Source: Sinotaia quadrata | Taxonomy: Eukaryota > Mollusca > Gastropoda > Architaenioglossa > Viviparidae | Reading direction: 5' to 3' | DNA: 64,000 bases | NCBI GenBank assembly: GCA_028829895.1 | Contig: CM054181.1 | Span: forward strand, 105,721,860 to 105,785,859 | Shown: in pieces, positions 1 to 10,637 of the stretch | Position numbering within the stretch: position 1 is the stretch's first letter | How the letters are laid out: each line of letters opens with the position of its first letter | The notes under the pieces: model-generated | The model's input: only the letters and a program-made list of their open reading frames with translations | Databases searched by the model: none | Told to the model about the DNA's origin: nothing | Position numbers and translations under genes: made by a program

Positions 1-817
1 CAGGGGTGCACAAACTCCGGCCCGCGGGCCAGATCCGGCCCGCGAAGAGTTGACGAGTGGCCCGCCATGTCAAATGAAAAAGTCAAATGTTTACTTTATA
101 CACTGAGTGATTTGAAACAAAGCAGCACCTCCTGACCCATTTTTCAAGGCGCTCCGTGCAGATGTTGTCTGCCCGCTGACATAACACTCACAGAGGCAAG
201 AGAAAAAGGCTATACCAAGATGGGCAGCAAACCCCACACATACATGCTTGCCCCTTCCTGTGATATGGTTGGTCAGTAGCTGTTAAGCCTTAGTGTCCGA
301 TCTACCACATTCTGTTGTTTATTTTGATTATATTTTTGTGACAAAATGGCAGCTAATCATAAAAGAAAAGTTGACAAGGAAAACCGGCAGTTTAATGATG
401 ACTGGTTAATGCACTTGTCCACACCAGCATACTTGGCAGCACATACTGCTGCAAACAGGCTTTCTCACAGATGAAACTGAACAAAAGCAACACCTGTGGT
501 CAGCTGACTGATGATAATCTGGAAGCAATTTTGCATCTTTCAGCGTCAAACATCAAGCCTGACATTTTGAAGCTTGCAGATGACATGCAGCACTATCCAT
601 CACACTGACTTTGTGAAAGTTGACGTATCATAACATTTTTAGAATGAGTCTTAGTATACAACTTCTTTGTCATAATTATAGTCTTAATCATCATTTGTGT
701 GTTCTTAGATGTAATGTTGCTTATATGGGATGATTTTGATCTTCACTTTTTTGTGGCCCCCGACGGTTTCGACAAGTCAGATTTTGGCCCCCGACTCAAA
801 AAGTTTGTGCACCACTG
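1..817 (+). mobile_element. Internally deleted hAT DNA transposon
   Basis: The left end CAGGGGTGCACAAACT and the reverse complement of the right end (CAGTGGTGCACAAACTT, ending at 817) form terminal inverted repeats that differ at one of the first 16 positions. CAGNGGTG-type ends are typical of hAT elements. Both ends are rich in GGCCC/GGGCC, including the perfect palindrome GGCCCGCGGGCC at 19-30. Inside are only the first and last parts of a hAT transposase (see the next entry), so the element is a deletion derivative that would depend on transposase supplied in trans. The left 8-bp target duplication lies outside the window; the right copy would be ATGTAAAG at 818-825. It is unclear whether the window starts exactly at the element end or only seems to. 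Confidence 0.8.
346..608 (+). pseudogene. hAT transposase, N- and C-terminal remnants joined by a deletion
   Basis: From the ATG at 346 the reading MAANHKRKVDKENRQF resembles the start of GTF2IRD2-like hAT transposases (KRKVD followed by an F and an aromatic residue). About 25 codons later the sequence jumps into the C-terminal end in another frame: from 444 it reads KQAFSQMKLNKSN, then LTDDNLEAIL, and stops at TGA 606-608. A C-[EK]-Q-x-FS-x-MK block followed by LTDxxLE is the usual end of these transposases. The BED zinc finger, the catalytic DDE core and most of the insertion domain are missing, so no active enzyme can be made. The family assignment rests on motif memory; an alignment would settle the subfamily. 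Confidence 0.65.
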
Positions 818-1062
818 ATGTAAAGATTTAAATGGCAATTAGGCGCCTGGTCTGAGCATGGATTACCTCGTATACTTATTCTGCTTAGCTTGCTACATAA
901 TAGACAAGAAATTGTCAGAAACTACTGGAATCATCAGAAATGTTAATTAGGGTTCCTAATATAGAGAGCTGGTTGAACAGATTGGAGTTGTCATCTACAT
1001 CATAGAGTACAGATTAACTCAACAGCAAAACTATTAGTGTATCACCGCATATGCGGAAGTTC

Positions 1063-1064
<2 letters not shown>
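818..1064. other. Flank without recognisable feature
   Basis: AT-rich single-copy-looking sequence between the hAT element and the GA microsatellite. I see no ORF, RNA or repeat in it. Confidence 0.5.
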
Positions 1065-1065
<1 letters not shown>

Positions 1066-1111
<46 letters not shown>

Positions 1112-1270
1112 TGAGTGAGAAAAAGAATGAGTGAGTGTGTGAGGAAGAGTAAAAACGAGAGATAGATTGGGAGAGAGAGAAAGAAGAGTGAATGAGAGAG
1201 AATGGAGATTAAGAGTGAGAGAGAATGAGAAAGCGAGATCGTGAAAAAACGTGGGAGAGAGAAAGAAAAG
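1066..1270. repeat. (GA)n microsatellite with decayed purine-rich skirt
   Basis: Perfect (GA)n covers about 1066-1106 and then degrades into GAGAGA/GTGAGTGA-rich sequence to about 1270. The reverse strand gives a low-complexity Ser/Leu reading frame that is not a gene. Confidence 0.9.
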
Positions 1271-1442
1271 GATTTAGCATAGTGATTACACTTTCTTTCA
1301 GAAGATAAGACCAAATTAAATAATTTATCTTGTGGTTTGACAAGTTCGTGACATTTGCATGTATTGACAATTATAAAGGTGAACATCTACGGAACAATAA
1401 AGATTTATTATAAGACCCTTTACTTAGCATGCTGTTCAACTT

Positions 1443-1443
<1 letters not shown>

Positions 1444-1506
<63 letters not shown>

Positions 1507-1508
1507 AA
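1444..1508. repeat. (GAAA)n tetranucleotide microsatellite
   Basis: About 16 uninterrupted GAAA units. Confidence 0.95.
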
Positions 1509-2878
1509 AAAAGAAGCCTATAATTTACATATTCACATAAATAGCTCCTTATCACTGTATGCACTAATTAAATTAGCGTGACGTCACGTTAAGCTAAGTG
1601 TTGATAGTTGCCTGATCAGTATTTACGAAACACTTGAGTATATATGGATCTATAATTATAATTACAGCATTGTGTTAAATTCAGTCTACAACGCTTTCAT
1701 AACATAAAGTAATGCTATACGTGCATGAATGTCAGTAAGAAATGCCGACGAACTATCAAATACAAAAATATCAGAAATTTGTTAAATATTGACCATGTCG
1801 CTTTGTTTTAGTGATGCAGAGGTGGTGACTAAATTGCTCCACAGCTGGATTTTGGGGGCAGACAGGTAAAGCTTGGGGTATTTTTTCTTGATAAATTACA
1901 GAGTAATATTTTCTGTCTTAAGTGAGCAAGGATAGATATGTATTAAATGGCCACAGCGTCTAGAGCGAGTAATACAAACACTAAGATCACGATCCAGAAG
2001 AGTCAATTTGCAGAAAGGGAACCACACCTCTCTTAGGTAAAGGTGTGAAAATCACCCAGAGAGATATTTGCTCCTGAAACAAAGGGAGGCGACTGATTAG
2101 ACCTTTCGTTTGTTTCAAAAGGAAGAGAAGTGGTGGTGGTAAATAAAATACAATTCAAACATGAGACAAATAAAGATAGAAACACTGAGAGAATCCAAGA
2201 GAGACAGAGAAGGGGGGAAAAGTATTTATATTTCAAACAGAGTAGAAATGCTGAGAGCTGCAAACACACACAAAATGGTGGACGTAGCCTTCAGTGCAAT
2301 AAGTAGGACGTAGCTTTATGAAAATCAGTTCCATAAATGCATAAGAAATTAGTGAAGCAATGAGAGCTTGACCTTGTTTAAAGGTCATGATCATCAGCAA
2401 ATACCAAATGCATAACAGCCTGCTATAGAACTGGGAAGTTTTAGACTTTAGACCGTCGACCCAATTATAATCTATACGTAGTGGATGAGGTTAGGCTGTG
2501 AATGTTTGACTTTACTAGAGAAAGGAGATGTTAGCCCAATACCGACGTCTTGGGTTTTTTTTTTGAACCACTTCGTCAAACTGTTTGTTATCGATCGATT
2601 CAACTTTGTTGGAACTTTAAAACAGAAAAAGACGGAAAAAATCGTTGAGACCTTCTCTCCATTTAAACAAATATATTACTTTTCATGAATGCATTTTTTT
2701 TCCCGAAAATACATTTTCTGTCCCTCGCATTCCATGCATACGTGGTATATTATTTACACACCTTGGATGACTGTATTCGTCAACAATATATCAATTCTCA
2801 GTATAATATTTCTGAACATCTGGCCTGAGTTATATTCCAATCTTTAAATTATTTTAGTAAGAGAAGATGGACTATGCA
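1509..2878. other. AT-rich non-coding stretch
   Basis: No conserved exon, RNA or transposon is recognisable. It contains a CRE-like TGACGTCAC near 1579. Open frames at 2033-2269 (minus) and 2485-2688 (plus) have biased composition and no recognisable domain. Confidence 0.5.
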
Positions 2879-2989
2879 ACTGTGTGTGTGTGTGTGTGTG
2901 TGGCATGTGTATGTGAGTGCGTGAGTGTGTGTGTGTGTGCGTGCGTGCGCGCGCGCGTGTGTGTGTGTGCGTGCGTGTGTGTGTGTGTT
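2879..2989. repeat. Compound (TG)n/(CG)n microsatellite
   Basis: TG repeats interrupted by GCATG and GAGTG, with a GCGTGCGTGCGCGCGCGCG core near 2940-2956. Alternating purine-pyrimidine DNA of this kind can adopt Z-form. Confidence 0.9.
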
Positions 2990-3070
2990 TAGAGAAATTC
3001 AGAGAGAGCATTCACAAAAAAACTGTGAGTGGGAAAGGAGAGGGATACAGAAAAAGAAAGAGAAGAAGAA

Positions 3071-3323
3071 TGGAACAGACAAGGTGATAAAAGAAGAAAG
3101 GAACAGACAAGGTGAGAAAAGAAGAAAGGAACAGACAAGGTGAGAAAAGAAGAATGGAACAGACAAGGTGAGAAAAGAAGAAAGGAACAGACAAGGAGAG
3201 AAAAGAAGAAAGGAACAGACAAGGAGAGAAAAGAGGAAAGGAACAGACAAGGAGAGAAAAGAGGAAAGGAACAGACAAGGAGAGAAAAGAAGAAAGGAAC
3301 AGACAAGGAGAGAAAAGGAGAAA
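3071..3323. repeat. 28-bp minisatellite, 9 copies
   Basis: The core GGAACAGACAAGG recurs at exact 28-bp spacing (3072, 3100, 3128, 3156, 3184, 3212, 3240, 3268, 3296). Copies 1-4 continue with TGAG or TGAT and copies 5-9 with AGAG, so the array has two sub-blocks. Because 28 is not a multiple of three and the unit lacks stop codons, several frames stay open on both strands; these overlapping ORFs are products of the repeat rather than genes. Confidence 0.95.
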
Positions 3324-3720
3324 GCTAGGAAGAGAAAAGGTGGTGGGACGAGGAAGGATTGCGAAAGAGAGGAGAAAGGAGAAAGAAGGGAGATATATAG
3401 GAATATATCAATAGAAAGGGAGCTACTTAAAACGAGAGAAGAAAAAAAAGAGAAAAAAGATAGAAAACTGAGAGACATATGAACACACTGAAAGGCTAAT
3501 GAAGAGAGGAAAAACCCCGGCGCAGAATGTGGAATGGAGGACAAGAGATAGGTGGATAAACGAAAGAGGGTGAGGAAGGAAAAAGGTGAGAATTAGACAC
3601 AAAGAGCAAGAGAGGGAGAGAGAAAAGACACAGGGTGAGAAGAGACATGTACAAACAACTACGCACAGACACACACCACACAACACACACTCGCACGCAT
3701 ACAGAGTGAGGGGAGTATTT
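3324..3720. repeat. Purine-rich low-complexity tract
   Basis: Irregular AGAAAGAG/GGAGAA sequence flanks the 28-bp array and ends in a CACA-rich patch near 3660-3700. The open frames on either strand are compositional. Confidence 0.7.
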
Positions 3721-4203
3721 AGTACCGGTAATACAAAACCCTACATTATGCTTCCCAGCAAAGTTTATGCGATCTTTTTTATTTTTATGCCAGACGATCC
3801 CTATTCTGAGTTCTTAATTTCGGTATTAAAATGGTCTCAAATTCTCTTGAAGCCGACATACGTGATTGTCTAACTTGTCCGCGTTTTTCTGAACACTGAG
3901 CTCCCTCTATCTCTGCCAAACAATTCTTATTGGTTATTTGATGAAGTGCAGGCCCATGAATCTAAAGCTGCTATCACCAATGTGATTAAGAGGTCAAATG
4001 TCTTTAGGTATGCTTCAGTACGTTTTTGACAGCTACCTTCGCCGTGAGTCGACTGTAGTATATGTTACCTCCCGAAATAAACAAAATAAAAACACAATAC
4101 ACCTGTATTATCGTTATTATAAGTACGATATACGATATGCACATTAAAAAAAAATGTGTCTTGACATATCATCAGAGTAGCCACGTTTGAATGTGGTAAG
4201 GTT
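3721..4203. other. AT-rich non-coding stretch
   Basis: No feature recognised. Confidence 0.5.
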
Positions 4204-4291
4204 GCGTCCGTTAATTCCGGTACACAACTCGCTTTTTCACTAGAACTGCGTCTGTTAATTCCTGTACACATCTCGCTCTTTCCAAGAGTGT
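4204..4291. repeat. 44-bp tandem duplication
   Basis: GCGTCCGTTAATTCCGGTAC at 4204 is repeated with a few changes as GCGTCTGTTAATTCCTGTAC at 4248. Confidence 0.8.
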
Positions 4292-4659
4292 ATTTTGATT
4301 CTTAGCTATTTTGTTTTTTTAAGTTTTGCTTTTTAATGGACACTGACGAAAATTATGAAGGATTTATATATCGTTTATGCTAGCTGATTCTTGCATTAAT
4401 TCAAAGCACAATGTTATCATTATGTCAATAACAGTCATGAATTTAGTGTTCATTATTTACGAGTATAACGGAGATTAACTGGTTTACTGTCTACTTGTCA
4501 TTTCTCCACAAACATATAATTAATTATATATAATCGTGTCATTAAACATAATGATATCGTGTCATCGTGCAATACTAGAGAACGTAGGAAGGCTAATGAA
4601 AACTATGAATTTGATGACAGCTTTCAGTAAAGATCATAAGAATAGCTTAGTGCTAAGTT

Positions 4660-5100
4660 GACGTGGGGTTAATGGTTTGAGGACTGTCATCATATATAGA
4701 CATACTTGTAGATTTCTGCAAAGGTGGCGATTGTTATTAACGGTTGAATGACAGGCATTATGTACAGGCGTCGTCCAGGCTAGCGATTGTTACAAAACAG
4801 TTTAATGAAGGACACTATATATAGAACATAAACGCAGATTTCTTCCAAGGTGACCAGAATTGCTAACGGTTTAATGATAGTCATTATGTATATAAAATAA
4901 GTGTAGATTTCTTGAAAGTTGACGAGAGTTGCTATCGGTTTGATGACAAGCATTATGTGTAGAGCATAGGTGTACATTTCTTCAAAGGCGACGAGAGCTG
5001 TTAATGTTTGAATGACAGTCATTTTTGTATAGAACATCAATGTAAATTTCTTCAAAGGAGACAAGATATATTACAAGTTGACGACAGTCGTCGTGTTATA
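4660..5100. repeat. 69-bp degenerate minisatellite, about 6 units
   Basis: The landmark GATTTCTTCAAAGG recurs at 4711, about 4768 (eroded), 4837, 4906, 4975 and 5044, with 69-bp spacing in the last four. Since 69 is 23 codons, the minus strand holds an open frame (4780-5064) made of hydrophobic 23-residue repeats. Each unit keeps a TTTGATGACAGTCATTATGT-like segment. I see no independent sign of coding. Confidence 0.85.
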
Positions 5101-6290
5101 TCATAATGTAATTTATTTTTTAAAAATATTTTTATGCAAAGATAACTACAGTTCTTTTGGATTTGATGTTAGCCATCAGTGCTAATATTTGCAATGTTAA
5201 AGCTTTAAATATAGAAATATTCTTTTGTGTTGTATAGTCCTAACTGTGTCACGGTGGTTGAAAATCCTCTCAAGAGTCATTACTAGATGTCATGAAACAA
5301 TGATCATGAATGTAGATTGTGATGAAAGTTTTGTCACGTTTCAGGCACTAGTTGTATTAGTGTAGTAACTGTAGTTATTTACAAAATGATGGGATCTGTA
5401 TAGTCAAGTACTAGCTAGCAATGTCAGTGGCAAATTCTGCAGTTGTGAATATTCTGAAGAGTGGCAAAAGATATGATACATATCGGTTAAAAATTAATGA
5501 CTATATACGGCATACTTTATACAAAATTATAAAATTTTATAAATAAGAGTACATCAGTAATCAAGAACTAACAAATGTCAGTATGCATTAAGAACTGCAC
5601 AAAGTTAGAGAATTAAAAGAGACTACATATCAGTCATGAGAAAGAGTTGTGTCATGTAAGATAATTAGAACCATCTTGGCGTCACGTTATTTGGCTGAGT
5701 TTGTAACAGCAATTACCGGTTGATGGCTACAATTCAGACTATTTACTTCTGTTGAGTTTTACCATTCCGAACGAGATCTGCTGAGACGAGTTACTGCCCC
5801 TAAATCATAAGTGCCTCCTTGCAGAACGTCAACACCAAAGTATTACATTTAATTTTGTTGTGCCGAGTTATATACCACTCCTGAAATAAAAAATAATAAT
5901 GGATATTTTAATGTAAATGAGTGAAGAAATAGGATCTATTCTCTAGGTGACTTGGCCTTCACCACTTTTACCCACTCAGAATATTATTGTACTATATGTC
6001 CACTTTAATTTGGGTAAAATAAACAAAACAAAACAAAACAAAACCCACGTAGAGTTTAAAGAAAAAGAAAAAAAATATGAAGAAACTCCACTGTTCAGCT
6101 GCGATAATTTCAACAACATGATCAAAGTAATGATTAGATTTCGTTTCACTTTTATTTCTTTTAGTCAGTAATGTCCCATCCCACCCCCCACTCCCAGTCT
6201 CTGTTCATTTCCAGTGATATCGCTGGCATGTCCCTAAAAGTCTGTCCCGTATAATTTTCAGTGCGTGCGTGATGTGTGTAGAACACCACT
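5101..6290. other. AT-rich non-coding stretch
   Basis: Contains a short (AAAAC)n run near 6022-6047. No gene or transposon recognised. Confidence 0.5.
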
Positions 6291-6402
6291 ACCGGCTACT
6301 GTCACTCTCCACGTGTGTTCGTGTCACTAGCCACACCGGCTACTGCCACTCTCCACGTGTGTTCGTAGCCACACCAGCTACTGTCACTCTCCACGTGTGT
6401 TT
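6291..6402. repeat. 44/38-bp tandem triplication
   Basis: ACCGGCTACTGTCACTCTCC followed by ACGTGTGTTCGT begins at 6291, 6335 and 6373. The third period is 6 bp shorter because GTGTCACTAGCC became GTAGCC. Confidence 0.85.
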
Positions 6403-6897
6403 GCAATTCACGTTCGCATGCATTCTTGACATTCGTTAAGTTGGAGATTGACTCTTTGGAACGTGCATGTTTTCTTCCTCCCCACCAATATGACCTTCAC
6501 CTGACGAAGTGTGAGTTTTCCATCGCTCTTTGAAATATTTGAACATTAATGTTAAATGAACACCATGACTTATCACAGTTTGTAATTCATCAAAGAACAA
6601 AACCCGAATAGTTTGGGCACTTGCTATAGACTCTCACTACTCGAAGAAATGTTGTCCTTTGTAATGGAGCACTTTAGCATTTTATCACTGCTTCACTCCG
6701 TGACTGACTGTAACCTTCTTTTTTAAAGTATTCTTTCAAGGATTGTACATTCAGAAACGTTCATTAAATTAACTAGTCTTACATAATGTTAAAGCATTTC
6801 TACTCATATGGAACACTTTTGCTGACTGGCTCATTTTGTAATTCTACAAGTCATTAAGAAAATAAAAGAACTGTCTTTGCAAACGTTTGCTGTGAGG

Positions 6898-7537
6898 CAT
6901 CTCCTAGAGCCATGAGTACACCTGTATTATTTAATCCCATCTCCTAGAGCCATGAGTACACCCGTATTATTTAATCCCATCTCCTAGAGCCATGAGTACA
7001 CCCGTATTATTTAATCTCATCTCCTAGAGCCGTGAGTACACCGGTATTATTTAATCCCATCTCCTAGAGCCGTGAGTACACCCGTATTATTTAATCCCAT
7101 CTCCTAAAGCCGTGAGTACACCCGTATTATTTAATCCCATCTCCTAGAGCCGTGAGTACACCCGTATTATTTAGTCCCATCTCCTAGAGCCGTGAGTACA
7201 CCCGTATTATTTAGTCCCATCTCCTAGAGCCGTGAGTACACCCGTATTATTTAATCCCATCTCCTAGAGCCATGAGTACACCCGTATTATTTAATCCCAT
7301 CTCCTAGAGCCATGAGTACACCCGTATTATTTAATCCCATCTCCTAGAGCCATGAGTACACCCGTTTTATTTAATCCCATCTCCTAGAGCCATGAGTACA
7401 CCCGTATTATTTAATCCCATCTCCTAGAGCCATGAGTACACCCGTATTATTTAATCCCATCTCCTAGAGCCATGAGTACTCCCGTATTATTTAATCCCAT
7501 CTCCTAGAGCCATGAGTACTCCCGTATTATTTAATCC
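6898..7537. repeat. 40-bp minisatellite, exactly 16 copies
   Basis: The unit runs CATCTCCTAGAGCCATGAGT then ACACCCGTATTATTTAATCC, with no length variation across 640 bp. Copies 1-3 and 10-16 read CATGAG; copies 4-9 read CGTGAG; copies 7-8 share TTAGTCC; copies 15-16 share GTACTCC. These shared variants show growth by duplication of blocks. The units contain stop codons and do not encode a repeat protein. Confidence 0.98.
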
Positions 7538-8631
7538 CTTCTTGCCAAATAAGTAGCCTACATTATTCAATCTATAATAAAGACTAAAACTGCAAAGCTT
7601 TTGCATTTTTGATTGGGTAACTGTTTACATGTGTATGGCTGAATGTCTGTATATAGTTATGGATTTAAGAGGTTGAACATATGCATGTGTGTGCATGGAT
7701 GAATATATATGTGTGGCAGTGAATGTATGTGTGCATGTGTATTATGTATATCTGTGTGTATGGATGAATGGATTTGTATGAGTGAACACGTGACTGAATG
7801 TGTGCTGTTGAATGCATACGTGAGTGTGTGCGAATGTGTGGATGTGCGTTTGTGTGTGTGTACGTGAGAATTATTCTGTAGGAATACAATATCTTACCTC
7901 GAAAGAGATTAACTTTCCCCAACCCCGCGAGGAAGACTTTCCTAGTTAATTTTTCTTCGTATTATATTTCAAATGTCGACACTATTGTCATCTCTCCAAA
8001 TGATTTTTACTTCGGGTGCAAGACAGGGTGTATTCTTACCATGATGATGCTATCAAGAAGCCTCTTGCTACCTGCTACATCAAGCATCTGCTGCATGCCT
8101 GCTGCACGTTGATTTAATTTAATGAAGTCATAATATGTTTTCTTAACCAAAACTAATGCACGCTTGACCATAATTATTTCTTTTATTCCGGGTATATTAC
8201 TTTACTGCGCTAATGTCAGCTGTGCATTTGATACCCCATTGAAATCAGGTACAGAGGTTTTTTTTTATTTTCGACTTATTTTGCTGCTGAGTTTTCTTTT
8301 TATTCTCGCCATCGTAAATAAGTAACATGCGTGTCCTACATGAGTCTCACCCTATGTCCATTCAATCATAGGATTGCAGAGTTCACGTCAGAGGATAGAA
8401 AATATAATTCCGTATTTTATACGGGGTTTCACGACTAAATAATTTTATATGTATGTACCTTGGAGATTGGGTTCTGACTTTTTTGGATGTAAATTGACAA
8501 TTCTTCAGTACTATGACACAGGGCTAGGTAGGATGAAATGGACGAATAGCAACAGGTAACCTCCAGAAAAGCAGGTTTAGATTGGTGTTACTGTTTCGTG
8601 TTTCGACACTCAAGTAGTATAATTTTATGGT
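7538..8631. other. Non-coding stretch with TG/ATG-rich patch
   Basis: About 7660-7870 is irregular GTGTGTGCATGGATGAATATAT-type low complexity, which produces a minus-strand His/Thr-rich open frame. The remainder is AT-rich with no recognised feature. Confidence 0.55.
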
Positions 8632-8798
8632 TTGTGTCCTTCCTCTGCATGTGTCTCGGCAATGAAGTTGACTATATGTTTGTGGTATGTGTCTTTCCTT
8701 TGCATGTGTCTTAACAGTAAAGTTGACTATATGTAGGAAGTATGTGTCTACCCTTTGCATGTGTCTTAACAGTCAAGTTGACGACTATATGTCGAAGG
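8632..8798. repeat. 55-bp tandem triplication
   Basis: TGCATGTGTCT recurs at 8646, 8701 and 8756, each followed by an AAGTTGACTATATGT-like segment. Confidence 0.85.
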
Positions 8799-9237
8799 TC
8801 TCTGTGTTTCCACTGTGGAAGAGGAAATGAGCGATGGACGGAATGGGGCTTACTTAAAAATAAATTAAAAAGCTGCTGACACTTTACATCCTCTTCTCTT
8901 GGACATCCCCACTGTTGTTGTTAACATAGCTGTTCTTTACATTTGTAATGAATTTCTTTTTTTCCTATTGGTTGACTTCCATGATGTTACAATTAATCAG
9001 CCGACGTATTACTTACTAAATTGTTCATATCTCTTTGGTCAAGGCATATCTACGATTTTGTTTTAAGTTGGAAGCTGACATAATATTTGTGATGTAATAA
9101 TCCATCCTTTAAAAATTTCCAAACTCATTATTTAATCTATCCATTATTAATTGTGGAATTAATACTATTTTTTATAGTTATACATGCTACGATGAGGTTT
9201 AACTTTATTTCTCCACACACTTTGAATACTTTTCTCC

Positions 9238-9460
9238 CTTTGAACATCTCTCTATTGTACTCCTTCGATAAACTTTGAACATCTCTCTATTGTACTCCTT
9301 CGATAAACTTTGAACATCTCTCTATTGTACTCCTTCGATAAACTTTGAACATCTCTCTATTGTACTCCTTCGATAAACTTTGAACATCTCTCTATTGTAC
9401 TCCTTCGATAAACTTTGAACATCTCTCTATTGTACTCTTTCGATAAACTTTGAACCTGCT
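9238..9460. repeat. 35-bp minisatellite, 6 copies plus a partial
   Basis: CTTTGAACATCTCTCTATTG then TACTCCTTCGATAAA begins at 9238, 9273, 9308, 9343, 9378 and 9413, with a broken seventh start at 9448. The copies are almost identical, so the array expanded recently. Confidence 0.95.
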
Positions 9461-9639
9461 CCTTTGAACGTAGTTTCGGTCGCACTCTTTTTTTCCTCAC
9501 TATTTAAACACATTTAGTTTTGGTCCTGAGTTCAAAGGATTAGACACAGGGCCTTTGGCGGACCCTACCAAACTAAGCTGTAAATGGCATTAAAATTCAG
9601 CTATCTGCTCTTTATAAATGATAGAAATTCTACAGAATT

Positions 9640-9788
9640 TGTCGATTGTAATTCAAGGTCTCGGAATCTTACCAAGATTCTTGGGGATCCAAGGTTTTAC
9701 AGAGGTTGTGTGAGCGATTATTATTATTATTCAGCCTCTTTCCACGACTTCTGTTTGACTGTCGGTTGTGATCCAAGGTCTCAGAATC
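9640..9788 (-). repeat. LINE 3' UTR followed by a second short 3'-end copy
   Basis: On the minus strand the UTR after the stop ends in GGCTGAATAATAATAATAAT (9738-9719), a typical short-tandem LINE end. Immediately after it comes a diverged repeat of the last coding codons and UTR (about 9713-9640: AAAACCTTGG, CCAAGAATCTTGGTAAGATT). So two 3' ends lie head to tail about 120 bp apart, the second 5'-truncated to under 100 bp. Confidence 0.6.
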
Positions 9789-10225
9789 TTACCAAGATTC
9801 TGGGAGATCCAAGGTTTTACGGAGGATGTGGGCACTTCCGAGGAGCGCTGCTTTGAGTAGTGGAGCGATTCTGTGGTTTCCAGGGAGTTTATTCAGGTAG
9901 CCTTCCAATTCAGATGTTATGTTCCCCAAGGCTCCTATCACTATAGGTATCACTTCTGCTTTTACATTCCACAGTCTCTGGATTTCTAATAAGAGATCCT
10001 GGTATTTTTCTACTTTTTTCTCTTTCGTTTGTTTGTATTTCTGTCACTTTGGAAAAGCGACATCGATTAAATGCTGCTGTTCTGTTAAACTTATAGAGAA
10101 CTTCATTGTCTGTTCTTCGTGCAGGAATCACTCGATCTTTTCTTATCTCGAAATCCCACAGTACTGTGACTTCTTTTGTCTTGGTGTCTGCTTCTGGTTA
10201 ATGCACTCATCATCGTGATAATCAC
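9789..10225 (-). pseudogene. Non-LTR retrotransposon (LINE) C-terminal tail
   Basis: Read on the minus strand, a frameshifted coding remnant shows motifs seen after the reverse transcriptase of one widespread LINE type: VTVLWDFEIRKDRVIPARRT, then (other frame) LIDVAFPK, then VEKYQDLLLEIQRLWNVK, EVIPIVIGALGNIT and LLKAALLGSAHILRK, ending LDLPESW and a TAA stop at 9791-9789. The last ~75 codons are uninterrupted; upstream there are at least two frame changes, and nothing of the reverse transcriptase or endonuclease remains. The copy is therefore 5'-truncated, as expected for dead-on-arrival LINEs. I know the motif set from many invertebrate and fish proteins but do not assign a named clade. Confidence 0.7.
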
Positions 10226-10573
10226 CATCTTTGCTGCTGCTTTTGTTGCTGTTAATTGTTTATCGTTGACAATAGCGGCATTTTGTAAATAAGTAAAATC
10301 ATGTCTTAACTTACATTCATACTGTTGGAAATAATGAAAAATATTTTTCGCTCGTTCACTCGTTCGTCTTCTCTTTCTCACCATGTGTGTGTATGTATAT
10401 ATGTACGTAAATATTTACTTTGTACTTTAAAAGCAGGTCCATACTCCTTAACTGCAAGTAAATAGTTCAGTTCCTTCTAACTATGTTGCTATTTTCTTTC
10501 GGGCATGACGTCAGCATGAGCAAAAGGTCTCATAAGTGACACGGACCGAACATGTAGAAAGCGGAAATAAAAG

Positions 10574-10637
10574 GAATTGTATTTAAGTGACGTTTTCCAT
10601 AAAACGAATTGTATTTAAGTGACGTTTTCTATAAAAC
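10574..10637. repeat. 32-bp tandem duplication
   Basis: GAATTGTATTTAAGTGACGT followed by TTTCCATAAAAC at 10574 is repeated at 10606 with one difference. Confidence 0.9.

Noticed and set aside
2485..2688. Shared 23-bp similarity with 15353-15380 (AATGTTTGxCTTTA…GAGAAA)
   Set aside because: Too short and imperfect to establish an interspersed repeat without a genome search.
2989..3544. Several long overlapping ORFs on both strands
   Set aside because: They arise from the stop-free 28-bp repeat and purine-rich flanks; no frame is favoured.
6898..7537. CRISPR-like array
   Set aside because: The repeat is contiguous with no unique spacers; it is a minisatellite in eukaryotic DNA.
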